From contig JAXLUN010000010.1 of the NCBI GenBank assembly GCA_046329535.1, positions 1 to 64,000 of the forward strand: DNA of 64,000 bases, read 5' to 3'. How positions within the stretch are numbered: the first letter of the stretch is position 1; the number at the start of each line of letters is the position of its first letter. A program made the translations under genes and the position numbers. Positions 57,176-64,000 of this stretch are shown piece after piece. Below the pieces are notes generated by a model, which searched no databases, was not told the origin of the DNA, and saw nothing but the letters and a program-made list of their open reading frames with translations. The DNA is from Bog-950 sp046329535. Lineage in GTDB: Bacteria; Bacteroidota; Bacteroidia; Chitinophagales; LD1.

Positions 57176-60100
57176 TTAAAGCAAAACCTGTCTCACTCCG
57201 CCTCCTAAATCAACAGTCTTAATTTCGGTCGGTAAGGCAGCCTGGCCGGTGAGCAGTACCGAGCCATTGATGTTTAGTTGAGTCAGGCATTGCTGTATCA
57301 GCGTTTGCAGTTGGGCCGGGTTAAGCTGAAGCGCATCGGTGTGTATGATAAAGGCATCGCTGGCGGGCAGAGCGACCGTGGCTGCTTCGGCAGCTATAAA
57401 GGTGAGCTGTGGTTTTTTACTGTAGCAGTTATTGGCTACGTCTATCTTTTCTTCATCGGCATCTATAGCGGTCAACTGACGGGCATCGGCCAGAAAGTGC
57501 AGCATGTAAGTAGCAAAGCCATAGCCGCAGCCCAGCTCGGTGATATGTCCGCTGGCGGGCAGGGCCTGATGCAGCGCGGTGTAGAGAGCATCATGTCGGC
57601 TTTGAGTCAGTGCCAGCCATTCCAGCTCGGGATCTTTATACATATAGTTCATGCGCAGTCGCTGCCGGAAATATGCAGGCGATTCGCGTTCGGCTTTCAG
57701 CTTTTCAAATTCCTCCTTAAAGTAGCGCGAAATACCTTTGGTGCGCTGGGCATAGCCTTGCCCAAAGCGGGTATCGGTGGGGGTAATGCGCGGCAGAAAC
57801 TTCATGGTCATGCTGGCGTTCATCACCATAAAATCACCTTTCTTAATAGTATCACCCGTGCCGTGCAGCAGCATGGGCACGATGTCAATGTTCAGTTGTT
57901 CGGCCAGATAAAATGCCCCTTTATGAAACCGTTTCAGGTGTCCATCGGGGCTGCGCGTGCCTTCGGGAAACACTACAATGGAGTAGCCGTCTTTCACAAT
58001 ATCTACAAACTTTTCAATGGCAGGGTCCACGCCTTCCATCACGGGGTAGTAGTCGGCCAGCTGCACCACCTTGCCAAACACAGGCGAGTAATACACCCAT
58101 TTGTTGGTGAGCAGTATTAGCTTAGGATGCTGCATCACGGTAACCAGTATATCGAGAAACGAAGCATGGTTGGCAATAATTACAGCCGGTTTAGAAAAGT
58201 CCATCTGCTCTTTACCGATATGAGTTTTGCGCACATTGGCCATCATGTAGGTAAGCACCTTCAGCGCATAGCAAACAATGTAGTGGAAGAACAGCTTCCG
58301 TTTTTTAATACCCGGATAAGGCACCAGATACAGGAGGATGTAACCCACCAGACTGGCAAAGAGCGAAACGACTACATAGTAACCAAAGGCAATCCAGAAC
58401 AGAATTAAAGTGGGGATAGTCCACGGGGGCAGTCCTCTTTCCTTACGGCTTTGAATCAAGAATTGATATAAAAACGGCTGCACCGTTTGCCCGATTATCA
58501 CCACACAGAAAATACCGATAATGGAGATGAGCGCAATGGAACGCAGAGCCGGATGTTTGGCAAATATCAAAGCCCCTAAACCAATGAGCACGGTGACGGC
58601 CGAGAGGAAGATAGAGACCTTATGCGAGGCCAGTGCTTCTTTACCATTGCGGTATTTTTCGGTTAAGCCATCGGTAATAAAAATGCTGAAGTCATCGCCC
58701 AAACCAAAGATGAAGGTAGAGATGATAATGTTGATGAGATTAAACTGCAAACCAAACAATCCCATAATGCCCAGTATCCAGATCCAGGTAATAACCATAG
58801 GCAGGAAGGTGATGAGGGTGAGCTCCAGGCGACCATAGCTGATAAGCAAAGCCAGAAACACCAGCAGCGATGTATACAGCAGAATGGAGTTGAAATCGTT
58901 GTAGATAATTTCTACAAACTTATTGGTGATAATCTGCTTATCCAGTATCACAGTAGAGGCTTGTTTGCTTAGCTCGGCATACAACTGTTTTCGTTTCGCT
59001 TTATCTACCTTCACGGCATTGATGACCGTCTGCTTATTTTTTGCGGTTATGAGATATTCTTTGCCAAAAGCTTCTTTGATAGCAGCAAAATCTTCGGCAC
59101 CCGCGGGCTTATAGGTTTTATTGAGCAGATTTTCAAAACTGCTGAAAGCCGTTGCGCTGAATTTGAATTTAGCACCTTCACTGCGCAGCAGGGCCAGTAA
59201 ATTGTTTTTCTTATCGGCAGTCCAGTAGGTGTTCCATCGGGCAATTTTTTCCTGCTGCAGTTTTTCGGAAGGTATAAACCTGCTGAACGAAGAATACTTC
59301 TGTATCCATCCGTTTTGCTGGGCCAGCTCCAGCTGCTGCATCAGCGCTTCGTTGTGCTGCAGCATTTCTTCTTCGGTTTTGCCCGTAGAGGCAATAAACA
59401 CCAGCTTGGATGAATCGTCCTGTGTAATGTCAATTTCCTTTTGTGCCTTCAGCGTTTCGGCATCCATGAAGTTTACCTTGTTCAGGTCGCTTTCAAAACC
59501 TACCCAGCCGGCATACTTTAAAAAGAAAACAGTCAGCGCCAGTATGAGCAGAAAAAACACACCGGGATACTTCATTTTATACCCCAGCACTTTATTCAGG
59601 AAGCCTTCGTGCGCGGTATCGCTGCTGTTTTCTATTTGCAGCGGTGTGAAATGCGGCAGAAAAATAAGAGCGAAGATGGTGGCTCCGGTTAAGCTGAGTG
59701 CGGCAAACAAACCAAAGTCATTCAGTATCTGCGATTGCAACAGCATAAGCGAGAAGAACGAACCCACGGTAGTAAAACTGCCGATGGTCATAGGCGAAAG
59801 CAAGTCGGCAATGGTTTGTTTTACCGAGCCGCAATGTTTGTAATGGCTGAAAAAATGCAGCGAGTAGTTCACCGCAATGCCTAATACAATTGAACCTGCG
59901 CCTAAAGCAATACTGGAGATAGTGCCGCGCAGCAGAGCCAACATGGCTACCGAGAACAAGCCGCCAAACAACACCGGCAACATCATAATGAGCGGCACCC
60001 GCTTTTTGCGGAAGAACAAACCGATAAACAGCACGATAGAAACAATGGTAATGCTCAGCGTAAGCATGGAGTCTTTCTTCAACTGTCGGGCATTGCCCGC

Positions 60101-60871
60101 TGCTACCACCGAGTTGCCGTAGTAAAGAATTTCCATCCCCTGTTGAGAGGGATTCAGTGTGGCAATGATATTATCAAAGCCGGCAAACAGCTTTTCATTC
60201 TTACCCGTTTCACCCGAACTGTTGTTCAGGGTGATAAACAGATACAGACTGCGGTGGTCTTTCGAAAAAATATAGCCGTCATACAAATCGTAGTTTTCAT
60301 CTACCTGCAGTTGTTGCAGTTTGCGCAGGGCAATGTTGGTAATCCCTACCGGGTCATCGGCTATCAACCTCTTCATCACCATACCCGATGCGGAGGTAAT
60401 GGTGTTGTAATCGCTCTCTAAAGTTTGCGGAATACGCTCGACTGAGATCAGGGTATCAATGACAGCATAATCACTTTCATCTAAATAAACCGGCAGGTTG
60501 TTGTGAACGGTGTTGTAAACATCCAATGCCGTTTCATCGCTCACTTTCGATTTTATATCCAAAATTTGAGGCTGATAATTGGTCAGCAAAGCGGCTTCCA
60601 AACTATCTGCATAAAGCATCAGTGTTTCCGGCTCGGTATCTTTGCGGGCTATGATCTTCATCACCACCTTATCGGCAAAGTTGGCGCTCTTAAATATGTC
60701 GGTAATCTGTCTGGTCTGTTCTCCGTTGGGCAAAAGCCGGGTCACGTCTTCCTCTACCCGTATACGCGAAGCCAGCAGCCCCAGCAGCACAAACAGTATC
60801 AGGGTTACTGAATAGAAGAGTGCTTTGCGTGCCTGAAAAAAGTCGTAGGTGTTGAGCAGGAATTTTTTCAT
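57176..60871 (-). CDS. MMPL-family exporter fused to acyltransferase and methyltransferase domains
   Basis: 1231 residues with three parts. (1) An RND/MMPL transporter (about 1-850): a first span at 16-36, two blocks of membrane helices with GLGDDFSIFITDGL and GSIVLGIAVNYSLHFFSHY, and two periplasmic loops. (2) A PlsC/LPLAT acyltransferase (about 880-1060): NHASFLD with His902 and Asp907, and FPEGTRS with Glu970. (3) A C-terminal methyltransferase-like domain with ELGCGYGFA (1112-1120) and an acidic AIDADEE loop. In Bacteroidota flexirubin and aryl-polyene clusters, separate or fused exporters and acyltransferases move and attach the pigment-like lipid to the membrane, so this is the likely role. 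It is the last minus-strand gene of the cluster, separated from the other members by a plus-strand gene. Confidence 0.88.
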   Translation of the reverse strand: MKKFLLNTYDFFQARKALFYSVTLILFVLLGLLASRIRVEEDVTRLLPNGEQTRQITDIFKSANFADKVVMKIIARKDTEPETLMLYADSLEAALLTNYQPQILDIKSKVSDETALDVYNTVHNNLPVYLDESDYAVIDTLISVERIPQTLESDYNTITSASGMVMKRLIADDPVGITNIALRKLQQLQVDENYDLYDGYIFSKDHRSLYLFITLNNSSGETGKNEKLFAGFDNIIATLNPSQQGMEILYYGNSVVAAGNARQLKKDSMLTLSITIVSIVLFIGLFFRKKRVPLIMMLPVLFGGLFSVAMLALLRGTISSIALGAGSIVLGIAVNYSLHFFSHYKHCGSVKQTIADLLSPMTIGSFTTVGSFFSLMLLQSQILNDFGLFAALSLTGATIFALIFLPHFTPLQIENSSDTAHEGFLNKVLGYKMKYPGVFFLLILALTVFFLKYAGWVGFESDLNKVNFMDAETLKAQKEIDITQDDSSKLVFIASTGKTEEEMLQHNEALMQQLELAQQNGWIQKYSSFSRFIPSEKLQQEKIARWNTYWTADKKNNLLALLRSEGAKFKFSATAFSSFENLLNKTYKPAGAEDFAAIKEAFGKEYLITAKNKQTVINAVKVDKAKRKQLYAELSKQASTVILDKQIITNKFVEIIYNDFNSILLYTSLLVFLALLISYGRLELTLITFLPMVITWIWILGIMGLFGLQFNLINIIISTFIFGLGDDFSIFITDGLTEKYRNGKEALASHKVSIFLSAVTVLIGLGALIFAKHPALRSIALISIIGIFCVVIIGQTVQPFLYQFLIQSRKERGLPPWTIPTLILFWIAFGYYVVVSLFASLVGYILLYLVPYPGIKKRKLFFHYIVCYALKVLTYMMANVRKTHIGKEQMDFSKPAVIIANHASFLDILVTVMQHPKLILLTNKWVYYSPVFGKVVQLADYYPVMEGVDPAIEKFVDIVKDGYSIVVFPEGTRSPDGHLKRFHKGAFYLAEQLNIDIVPMLLHGTGDTIKKGDFMVMNASMTMKFLPRITPTDTRFGQGYAQRTKGISRYFKEEFEKLKAERESPAYFRQRLRMNYMYKDPELEWLALTQSRHDALYTALHQALPASGHITELGCGYGFATYMLHFLADARQLTAIDADEEKIDVANNCYSKKPQLTFIAAEAATVALPASDAFIIHTDALQLNPAQLQTLIQQCLTQLNINGSVLLTGQAALPTEIKTVDLGGGVRQVLL

Positions 60872-61020
60872 GAATACGCGAATATGCAGAAATGTTTAAC
60901 GGCAGAAAAGCTAGGGCATTGAAGCACCTGCTGAAAACGGTATGTTTTCGAGTTATGATATAAGTCAACTTTCATTATTAGCGATTCATTCTTAACTTCG
61001 TTTTACAAAATCAATACGAT

Positions 61021-61488
61021 ATGAAACATTTAATGGGTATACTGTTTTTGGCTTTTTCGCTGGCTGCATCTGCGCAACAGGTTACGAAAGAGTATGATAA
61101 GATTGAAAAATTTGATCAGGGTGTTGCCGTAGCCTGGAAACTGGGTAAATGCGGTCTTATTTCACAAGATGGTAAGGAAATTATTAAGCCACAGTTTGAT
61201 AATATCGGACACTTTGGACGAGATGGTATTGCTTACACAACAAAGAACGGATTGTTTGGTTTGATTACAATGACCGGTAAAGTGATTGTAGATAATATTT
61301 ATGGCAGCATATCCCGTTTCAACGGATTTTATGCTATCACCCGCAAAAATGGTTTGGCCGGCATGATTAACAAACAAGGCAAAGTGCTGATTGAAAACAA
61401 GTATGAAGAGATACGTGTAGAAAAAGGAGGGTTGATTCGTGCGAAGATTGGTGGTAAAGAGGTAATTCTGAATCTAAAGGACGAATAG
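61021..61488 (+). CDS. Secreted WG-repeat protein
   Basis: 155 residues with a signal peptide (1-18, ending ASAQ). It then has about four WG-type beta repeats: YDKIEKFDQGVAVAWKLGKC, IKPQFDNIGHFGRDGIAYTT, YGSISRFNGFYAITRKNGL and YEEIRVEKGGLIRAKIGG, each followed by a G-L-I/M-x-x-x-GK strand. WG repeats make beta-propeller-like binding surfaces; the ligand is unknown. It is on the opposite strand within the lipid cluster, and its terminator overlaps the last codons of the glycosyltransferase gene. Confidence 0.82.
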   Translation: MKHLMGILFLAFSLAASAQQVTKEYDKIEKFDQGVAVAWKLGKCGLISQDGKEIIKPQFDNIGHFGRDGIAYTTKNGLFGLITMTGKVIVDNIYGSISRFNGFYAITRKNGLAGMINKQGKVLIENKYEEIRVEKGGLIRAKIGGKEVILNLKDE

Positions 61489-61514
61489 TTTTCTATTTGA
61501 TTAAAAGATAAAAT

Positions 61515-61546
61515 GCAAGGTCATTTAACTGGTCTTGCGTTTTTTT
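61515..61546 (+). terminator. Terminator of the WG-repeat gene, overlapping the opposite gene's 3' end
   Basis: GCAAGGTCA pairs with TGGTCTTGC (two wobbles) around TTTAAC, then T7. The loop contains the stop codon of the minus-strand glycosyltransferase gene. Confidence 0.7.
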
Positions 61547-62709
61547 ATAGTGCTAACCAGTACATAAGTAGCCAACCAAACCACCGCCCCAACTATAGCT
61601 GCCAAGGTAAAACTGCCAACTACATATTGTAGAAAGTTCTTGCCAATCATTTCAGGTTTAAAATTCTCGCTGAAACTTAAACTCATGGCATTACCGCCCA
61701 GCCAAATTCTGCCGGTTTGATAGCTGGCAAAAACAATCAGGGGAATCATGGGAGGAATACTGATGTTAGAGGCCAGGATGGAGAGCGCCTTATTGAGTTT
61801 AAAAACCCAAGAAAAGAAAATAACGAACCATATCTGAAAACCCCAGAAAGGAGTGATGCCGAAAAAAACACCCACAGCCATAGACCAAGCTTTTATTGCT
61901 GGTGTTTCGTGTGAGCGAATCAGGTAATCTTCGAGCAGTTTGCGCCAGTCGTTTTTAATAATGTGGCGAAAAAAATCGCGCGGTTTAATCCAGGCAAAAG
62001 TCCAGAATACCAGAACGGTGTTTAATACACTGATGCGCGAAAAATCTTTGAACGGACGGAAATGAGAAATTCTTTCTTCGGCAGGCGGATAATAAACTTT
62101 CACCGGCACAGCTATTACATCCAGCCCACTCCAGGAGCCGCGAACAATTACTTCAATTTCAAATTCGTATTTGTAAGTAAAGAAACGGATATGCTCCAGT
62201 TGTTTAATCGGATACAAGCGATATCCCGATTGTGTATCGGGCACGGAAATTCCTGTTTCGAGCGTGAACCAAAAATTAGAAAACTTATTGCCAAAACTGC
62301 TCTTGCCCGGAACCGAACTCTGATTCATGTTACGCGCACCAATAACAATAGCGTGCTTGTTTTTTTCTAAAGCCTCCAGCATCGTTGGCAGGTCATCGGC
62401 AAAATGCTGGCCGTCAGAATCGATGGTGATTGCATATTCATATCCGTTTTTGCGGGCAAACTCAAAACCTTGCCGCAGTGCCCAACCTTTACCTGCATTT
62501 TTAGTATAGGAGTGTAGTTTGATATGGGGAAACTGAGCCAGTATATCTAAGGTGCTATCGGTAGAGCCATCGTTGACTACACATAGGTCATCACAGTATT
62601 GAAGAACATCGGAAATTACGGTAGCAATGGTGCTGCTGTTGTTAAAGGTGGGAACCAAAACACAGCAATTCAGTTCTTTAAACTTTTGTTTGTAAACAGC
62701 TTTATCCAT
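61525..62709 (-). CDS. Family 2 glycosyltransferase fused to DUF2062 membrane domain
   Basis: 394 residues. The GT-A domain (1-230) has VLVPTFNNSSTIATVISDVL, VVNDGSTDSTLDIL and the metal motif TIDSDGQH (Asp-x-Asp), plus an acceptor region SGYRLYPI. Residues about 255-385 form the DUF2062 domain with SMAVGVFFGITPFWGFQIWF and several membrane helices. This GT2-DUF2062 arrangement is typical of flexirubin/aryl-polyene clusters in Bacteroidota, where it is thought to glycosylate or anchor the lipid. It overlaps the hotdog gene by one base (TAATG). Confidence 0.87.
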   Translation of the reverse strand: MDKAVYKQKFKELNCCVLVPTFNNSSTIATVISDVLQYCDDLCVVNDGSTDSTLDILAQFPHIKLHSYTKNAGKGWALRQGFEFARKNGYEYAITIDSDGQHFADDLPTMLEALEKNKHAIVIGARNMNQSSVPGKSSFGNKFSNFWFTLETGISVPDTQSGYRLYPIKQLEHIRFFTYKYEFEIEVIVRGSWSGLDVIAVPVKVYYPPAEERISHFRPFKDFSRISVLNTVLVFWTFAWIKPRDFFRHIIKNDWRKLLEDYLIRSHETPAIKAWSMAVGVFFGITPFWGFQIWFVIFFSWVFKLNKALSILASNISIPPMIPLIVFASYQTGRIWLGGNAMSLSFSENFKPEMIGKNFLQYVVGSFTLAAIVGAVVWLATYVLVSTIKKRKTS

Positions 62710-63071
62710 TAATGCAGTTCACCTTTAAATCTGAAAAACGTTTCTGCCTCGCTGGAATAAAGGGCACTTACCCAAAGTATATCTCCCTCTTCCTTTTCAA
62801 TTTTAATAGCAAGATTCAGTTGATTGTCTTTTACCGGATTAAGCAAAGCCAGAAACTTAATATGATGTGCATGCTTTATTTCCAGATTTCTGGATAACAG
62901 ATGGCTTAGTGTTTCTACAAGTATCTGGGTTTGGCACACCCCGGGCACTACCGGTAAATCGGGGAAATGTCCTTCAAAAATTTTATGAGCCGGATTGAAT
63001 GAAATTTTCAGATGATAGGTTGTCCCTTCTTTACCTGATTCAACGATGTTGTAGAAACTTCCTAATAGCAT
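62709..63071 (-). CDS. Hotdog-fold 3-hydroxyacyl-ACP dehydratase (FabZ/ApeI-like)
   Basis: 120 residues. FEGHFPDLPVVPGVCQTQIL (33-52) is the FabZ-type active-site helix region with the catalytic His and the conserved Pro-Gly-Val, preceded by NPAHKIFEGHF. It is shorter than FabZ, like the dehydratases of aryl-polyene and flexirubin clusters that act on carrier-bound polyene intermediates. Translation is probably coupled to the downstream glycosyltransferase through a TAATG overlap. Confidence 0.83.
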   Translation of the reverse strand: MLLGSFYNIVESGKEGTTYHLKISFNPAHKIFEGHFPDLPVVPGVCQTQILVETLSHLLSRNLEIKHAHHIKFLALLNPVKDNQLNLAIKIEKEEGDILWVSALYSSEAETFFRFKGELH

Positions 63072-63161
63072 TACAGTGGGTTAAGCGTTCATAAGCGTGC
63101 AATCTATCCTATTGAAACGGAAAACAGAGTGGCCGCAATATTTTTACAAAGGAAAAATAAA

Positions 63162-63800
63162 TTACTTAATCAAAAACAGCGCATCGTCAACCGGACCATT
63201 AATCTCTTTGGTATTGAACGACAGAATGGTATAGTCTCCCGATGTTTCGTTCATTTCAATACGGTTAGCCGTGAAATCTTTCTTTTCAAGTACAATCACT
63301 ATGGTGCTTAGAAACCCCTTCAATGTTTTCGACAAAGGCCGGAGTTCAATTTTTACCTGCTTGTCGGCCTCATAAAAGCGGGCCGAAAAATCTTTTCCGT
63401 TAAACAGATTACCATTAATAGAGCCTACAATGATGTTATTCAGTTGTTGGAAAGCCCGGTTGCGGTGCATATCCATCTGAGTCGTCTTCTTATCATCTTT
63501 CATAAACAACTTTCCATTATTCATCACAATCAGATTTTTGGCGGGTGTAAGATACTCCAGTCGAACGGTGCTTTCCTTCTTAAAGTAAAATCTTCCTTTA
63601 GATACAGCTTTTTCTGAAAGCATACTCAGATTTTTTTCCTGAGTAAAATCGCATTGTATCGTATTTATCCGTTGCGAAGCCTCTGTAATTTTTTTTCGAA
63701 GAACCGTCTCATCTTTGACAGGAGTAAATGTTTGTGCCCGACCGACTAATGATATAAGTAGTATGCAGCAGGTGATAATAAAAGACTCAGTAGTTTTCAT
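63162..63800 (-). CDS. LolA-like outer membrane lipoprotein carrier
   Basis: 212 residues with a signal peptide (1-22, ending GRAQ). It has the LolA half-barrel pattern: INTIQCDFTQEKNLSMLSEK (about 46-65), KGRFYFKKESTVRLEYLTPAKNLIVMNNGKLF, and an Asp-Phe-x-x-Asn-Arg-Ile-Glu-Met strand near residue 180. Lipid-carrier LolA paralogues accompany flexirubin/aryl-polyene operons and probably ferry the hydrophobic product through the periplasm. Its ATG overlaps the stop of the upstream deacetylase gene (ATGA). Confidence 0.82.
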   Translation of the reverse strand: MKTTESFIITCCILLISLVGRAQTFTPVKDETVLRKKITEASQRINTIQCDFTQEKNLSMLSEKAVSKGRFYFKKESTVRLEYLTPAKNLIVMNNGKLFMKDDKKTTQMDMHRNRAFQQLNNIIVGSINGNLFNGKDFSARFYEADKQVKIELRPLSKTLKGFLSTIVIVLEKKDFTANRIEMNETSGDYTILSFNTKEINGPVDDALFLIK

Positions 63801-64000
63801 GAATGATATGCTTTTATGCCGAATAGCTCATCTATCCGCACAATTTTGAATCCGAGTGCATGAGCTTGTTTGATAAAGTCAGAAAGTATGCCAATTGTGT
63901 AGGGACCCCAGTCGTGAAACAAAACTACATCCCCGCTACTAAGATTTTTAAGTGATTTGTTAAGCAGTGCTTCGGCCGATTTGGCTCCGGTATCATAAGT
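63797..64000 (-). CDS. Polysaccharide deacetylase-family protein, C-terminal fragment
   Basis: Minus-strand frame entering from beyond the window end; 67 codons and a TGA are visible. The sequence TYDTGAKSAEALLNKSLKNL, then SGDVVLFHDWGPYTIGILSD and a KIVRIDELFG end, matches the C-terminal strands of NodB-type deacetylases (Leu-Phe-His-Asp carries a catalytic histidine). The TGA overlaps the lolA ATG, so the two are translationally coupled. Such a deacetylase is part of flexirubin-type clusters, which suggests the cluster continues past the edge. Confidence 0.78.
   Translation of the reverse strand, partial: TYDTGAKSAEALLNKSLKNLSSGDVVLFHDWGPYTIGILSDFIKQAHALGFKIVRIDELFGIKAYHS

Noticed and set aside
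57278..58120. 280-codon plus-strand frame inside the MMPL fusion gene
   Set aside because: The minus strand encodes intact acyltransferase and methyltransferase motifs there, so the plus frame is a shadow.
1..64000. tRNA, rRNA or mobile elements
   Set aside because: No tRNA cloverleaf or TTCRANY loop context, rRNA core, transposase, integrase or terminal inverted repeat was found on reading the window.

Overview
The window is chromosomal DNA of a free-living-type member of the phylum Bacteroidota. This rests on several signs. Five large secreted proteins end in type IX secretion (T9SS) sorting or gliding-associated C-terminal domains. There are SprB repeats, a Bacteroidota-type RpoZ, DUF4835 and promoters of the TTTG-N19-TAnnTTTG form. 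No purine-rich Shine-Dalgarno sites stand out. No tRNA, rRNA, insertion sequence, prophage or CRISPR array was recognised. The order within the phylum cannot be fixed from this window.

Layout. 1-7.1 kb: 3' part of a giant SprB-repeat adhesin, a CDGSH protein, a small membrane protein, a secreted PhoD-like phosphatase and an N-acetylglucosamine kinase. 7.1-7.7 kb: a 42-bp tandem repeat. 7.7-18.4 kb: mostly minus-strand housekeeping genes (a membrane protein, metK, the bamD-rpoZ-coaC-coaB-DUF4835 block, psd-cdsA-CPBP protease) with fabI on the plus strand. 18.8-23.6 kb: an EmrA-EmrB-TolC efflux operon with a divergent marR and a palindromic operator candidate between them. 23.6-31.7 kb: DinB-like protein, dusB, a lipoprotein, a secreted lysyl-oxidase-domain protein, a secreted VIT protein and a membrane zinc peptidase. 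31.8-40.2 kb: translation genes (rplM-rpsI-rpsB-tsf, then pyrH-frr) flanking an unknown helical protein and a second SprB-repeat protein. 40.3-45.7 kb: a 21-bp repeat, a PI-PLC-like enzyme, a tiny HExxH protein, queD, and an operon containing a sterol reductase of the DHCR7 type. 45.8-51.2 kb: the 2-oxoglutarate dehydrogenase operon (odhA-odhB-lpd). 51.2-57.1 kb: rpsT, radC, a GNAT acetyltransferase, recN and a long SPFH protein with tandem beta-repeats. 57.2-64 kb: part of a flexirubin/aryl-polyene-like lipid gene cluster (MMPL-acyltransferase-methyltransferase fusion, glycosyltransferase-DUF2062, hotdog dehydratase, LolA-like protein, deacetylase), cut by the window end.

The most unusual content is: (i) a bacterial lysyl oxidase that keeps the copper histidines and both cofactor residues and is fused to a T9SS signal; (ii) a DHCR7-like sterol reductase in a short operon, about 3 kb from a PI-PLC, with both enzymes acting on lipids more typical of eukaryotes; (iii) an SPFH protein whose N-terminal half is six beta-repeats, recalling the layout of the major vault protein; and (iv) two unrelated intergenic arrays, both built on a 21-nt period. 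Other points are coaBC split at a T5 tract, an orphan terminator in front of bamD, and several start codons lying only a few bases after a -7 box.
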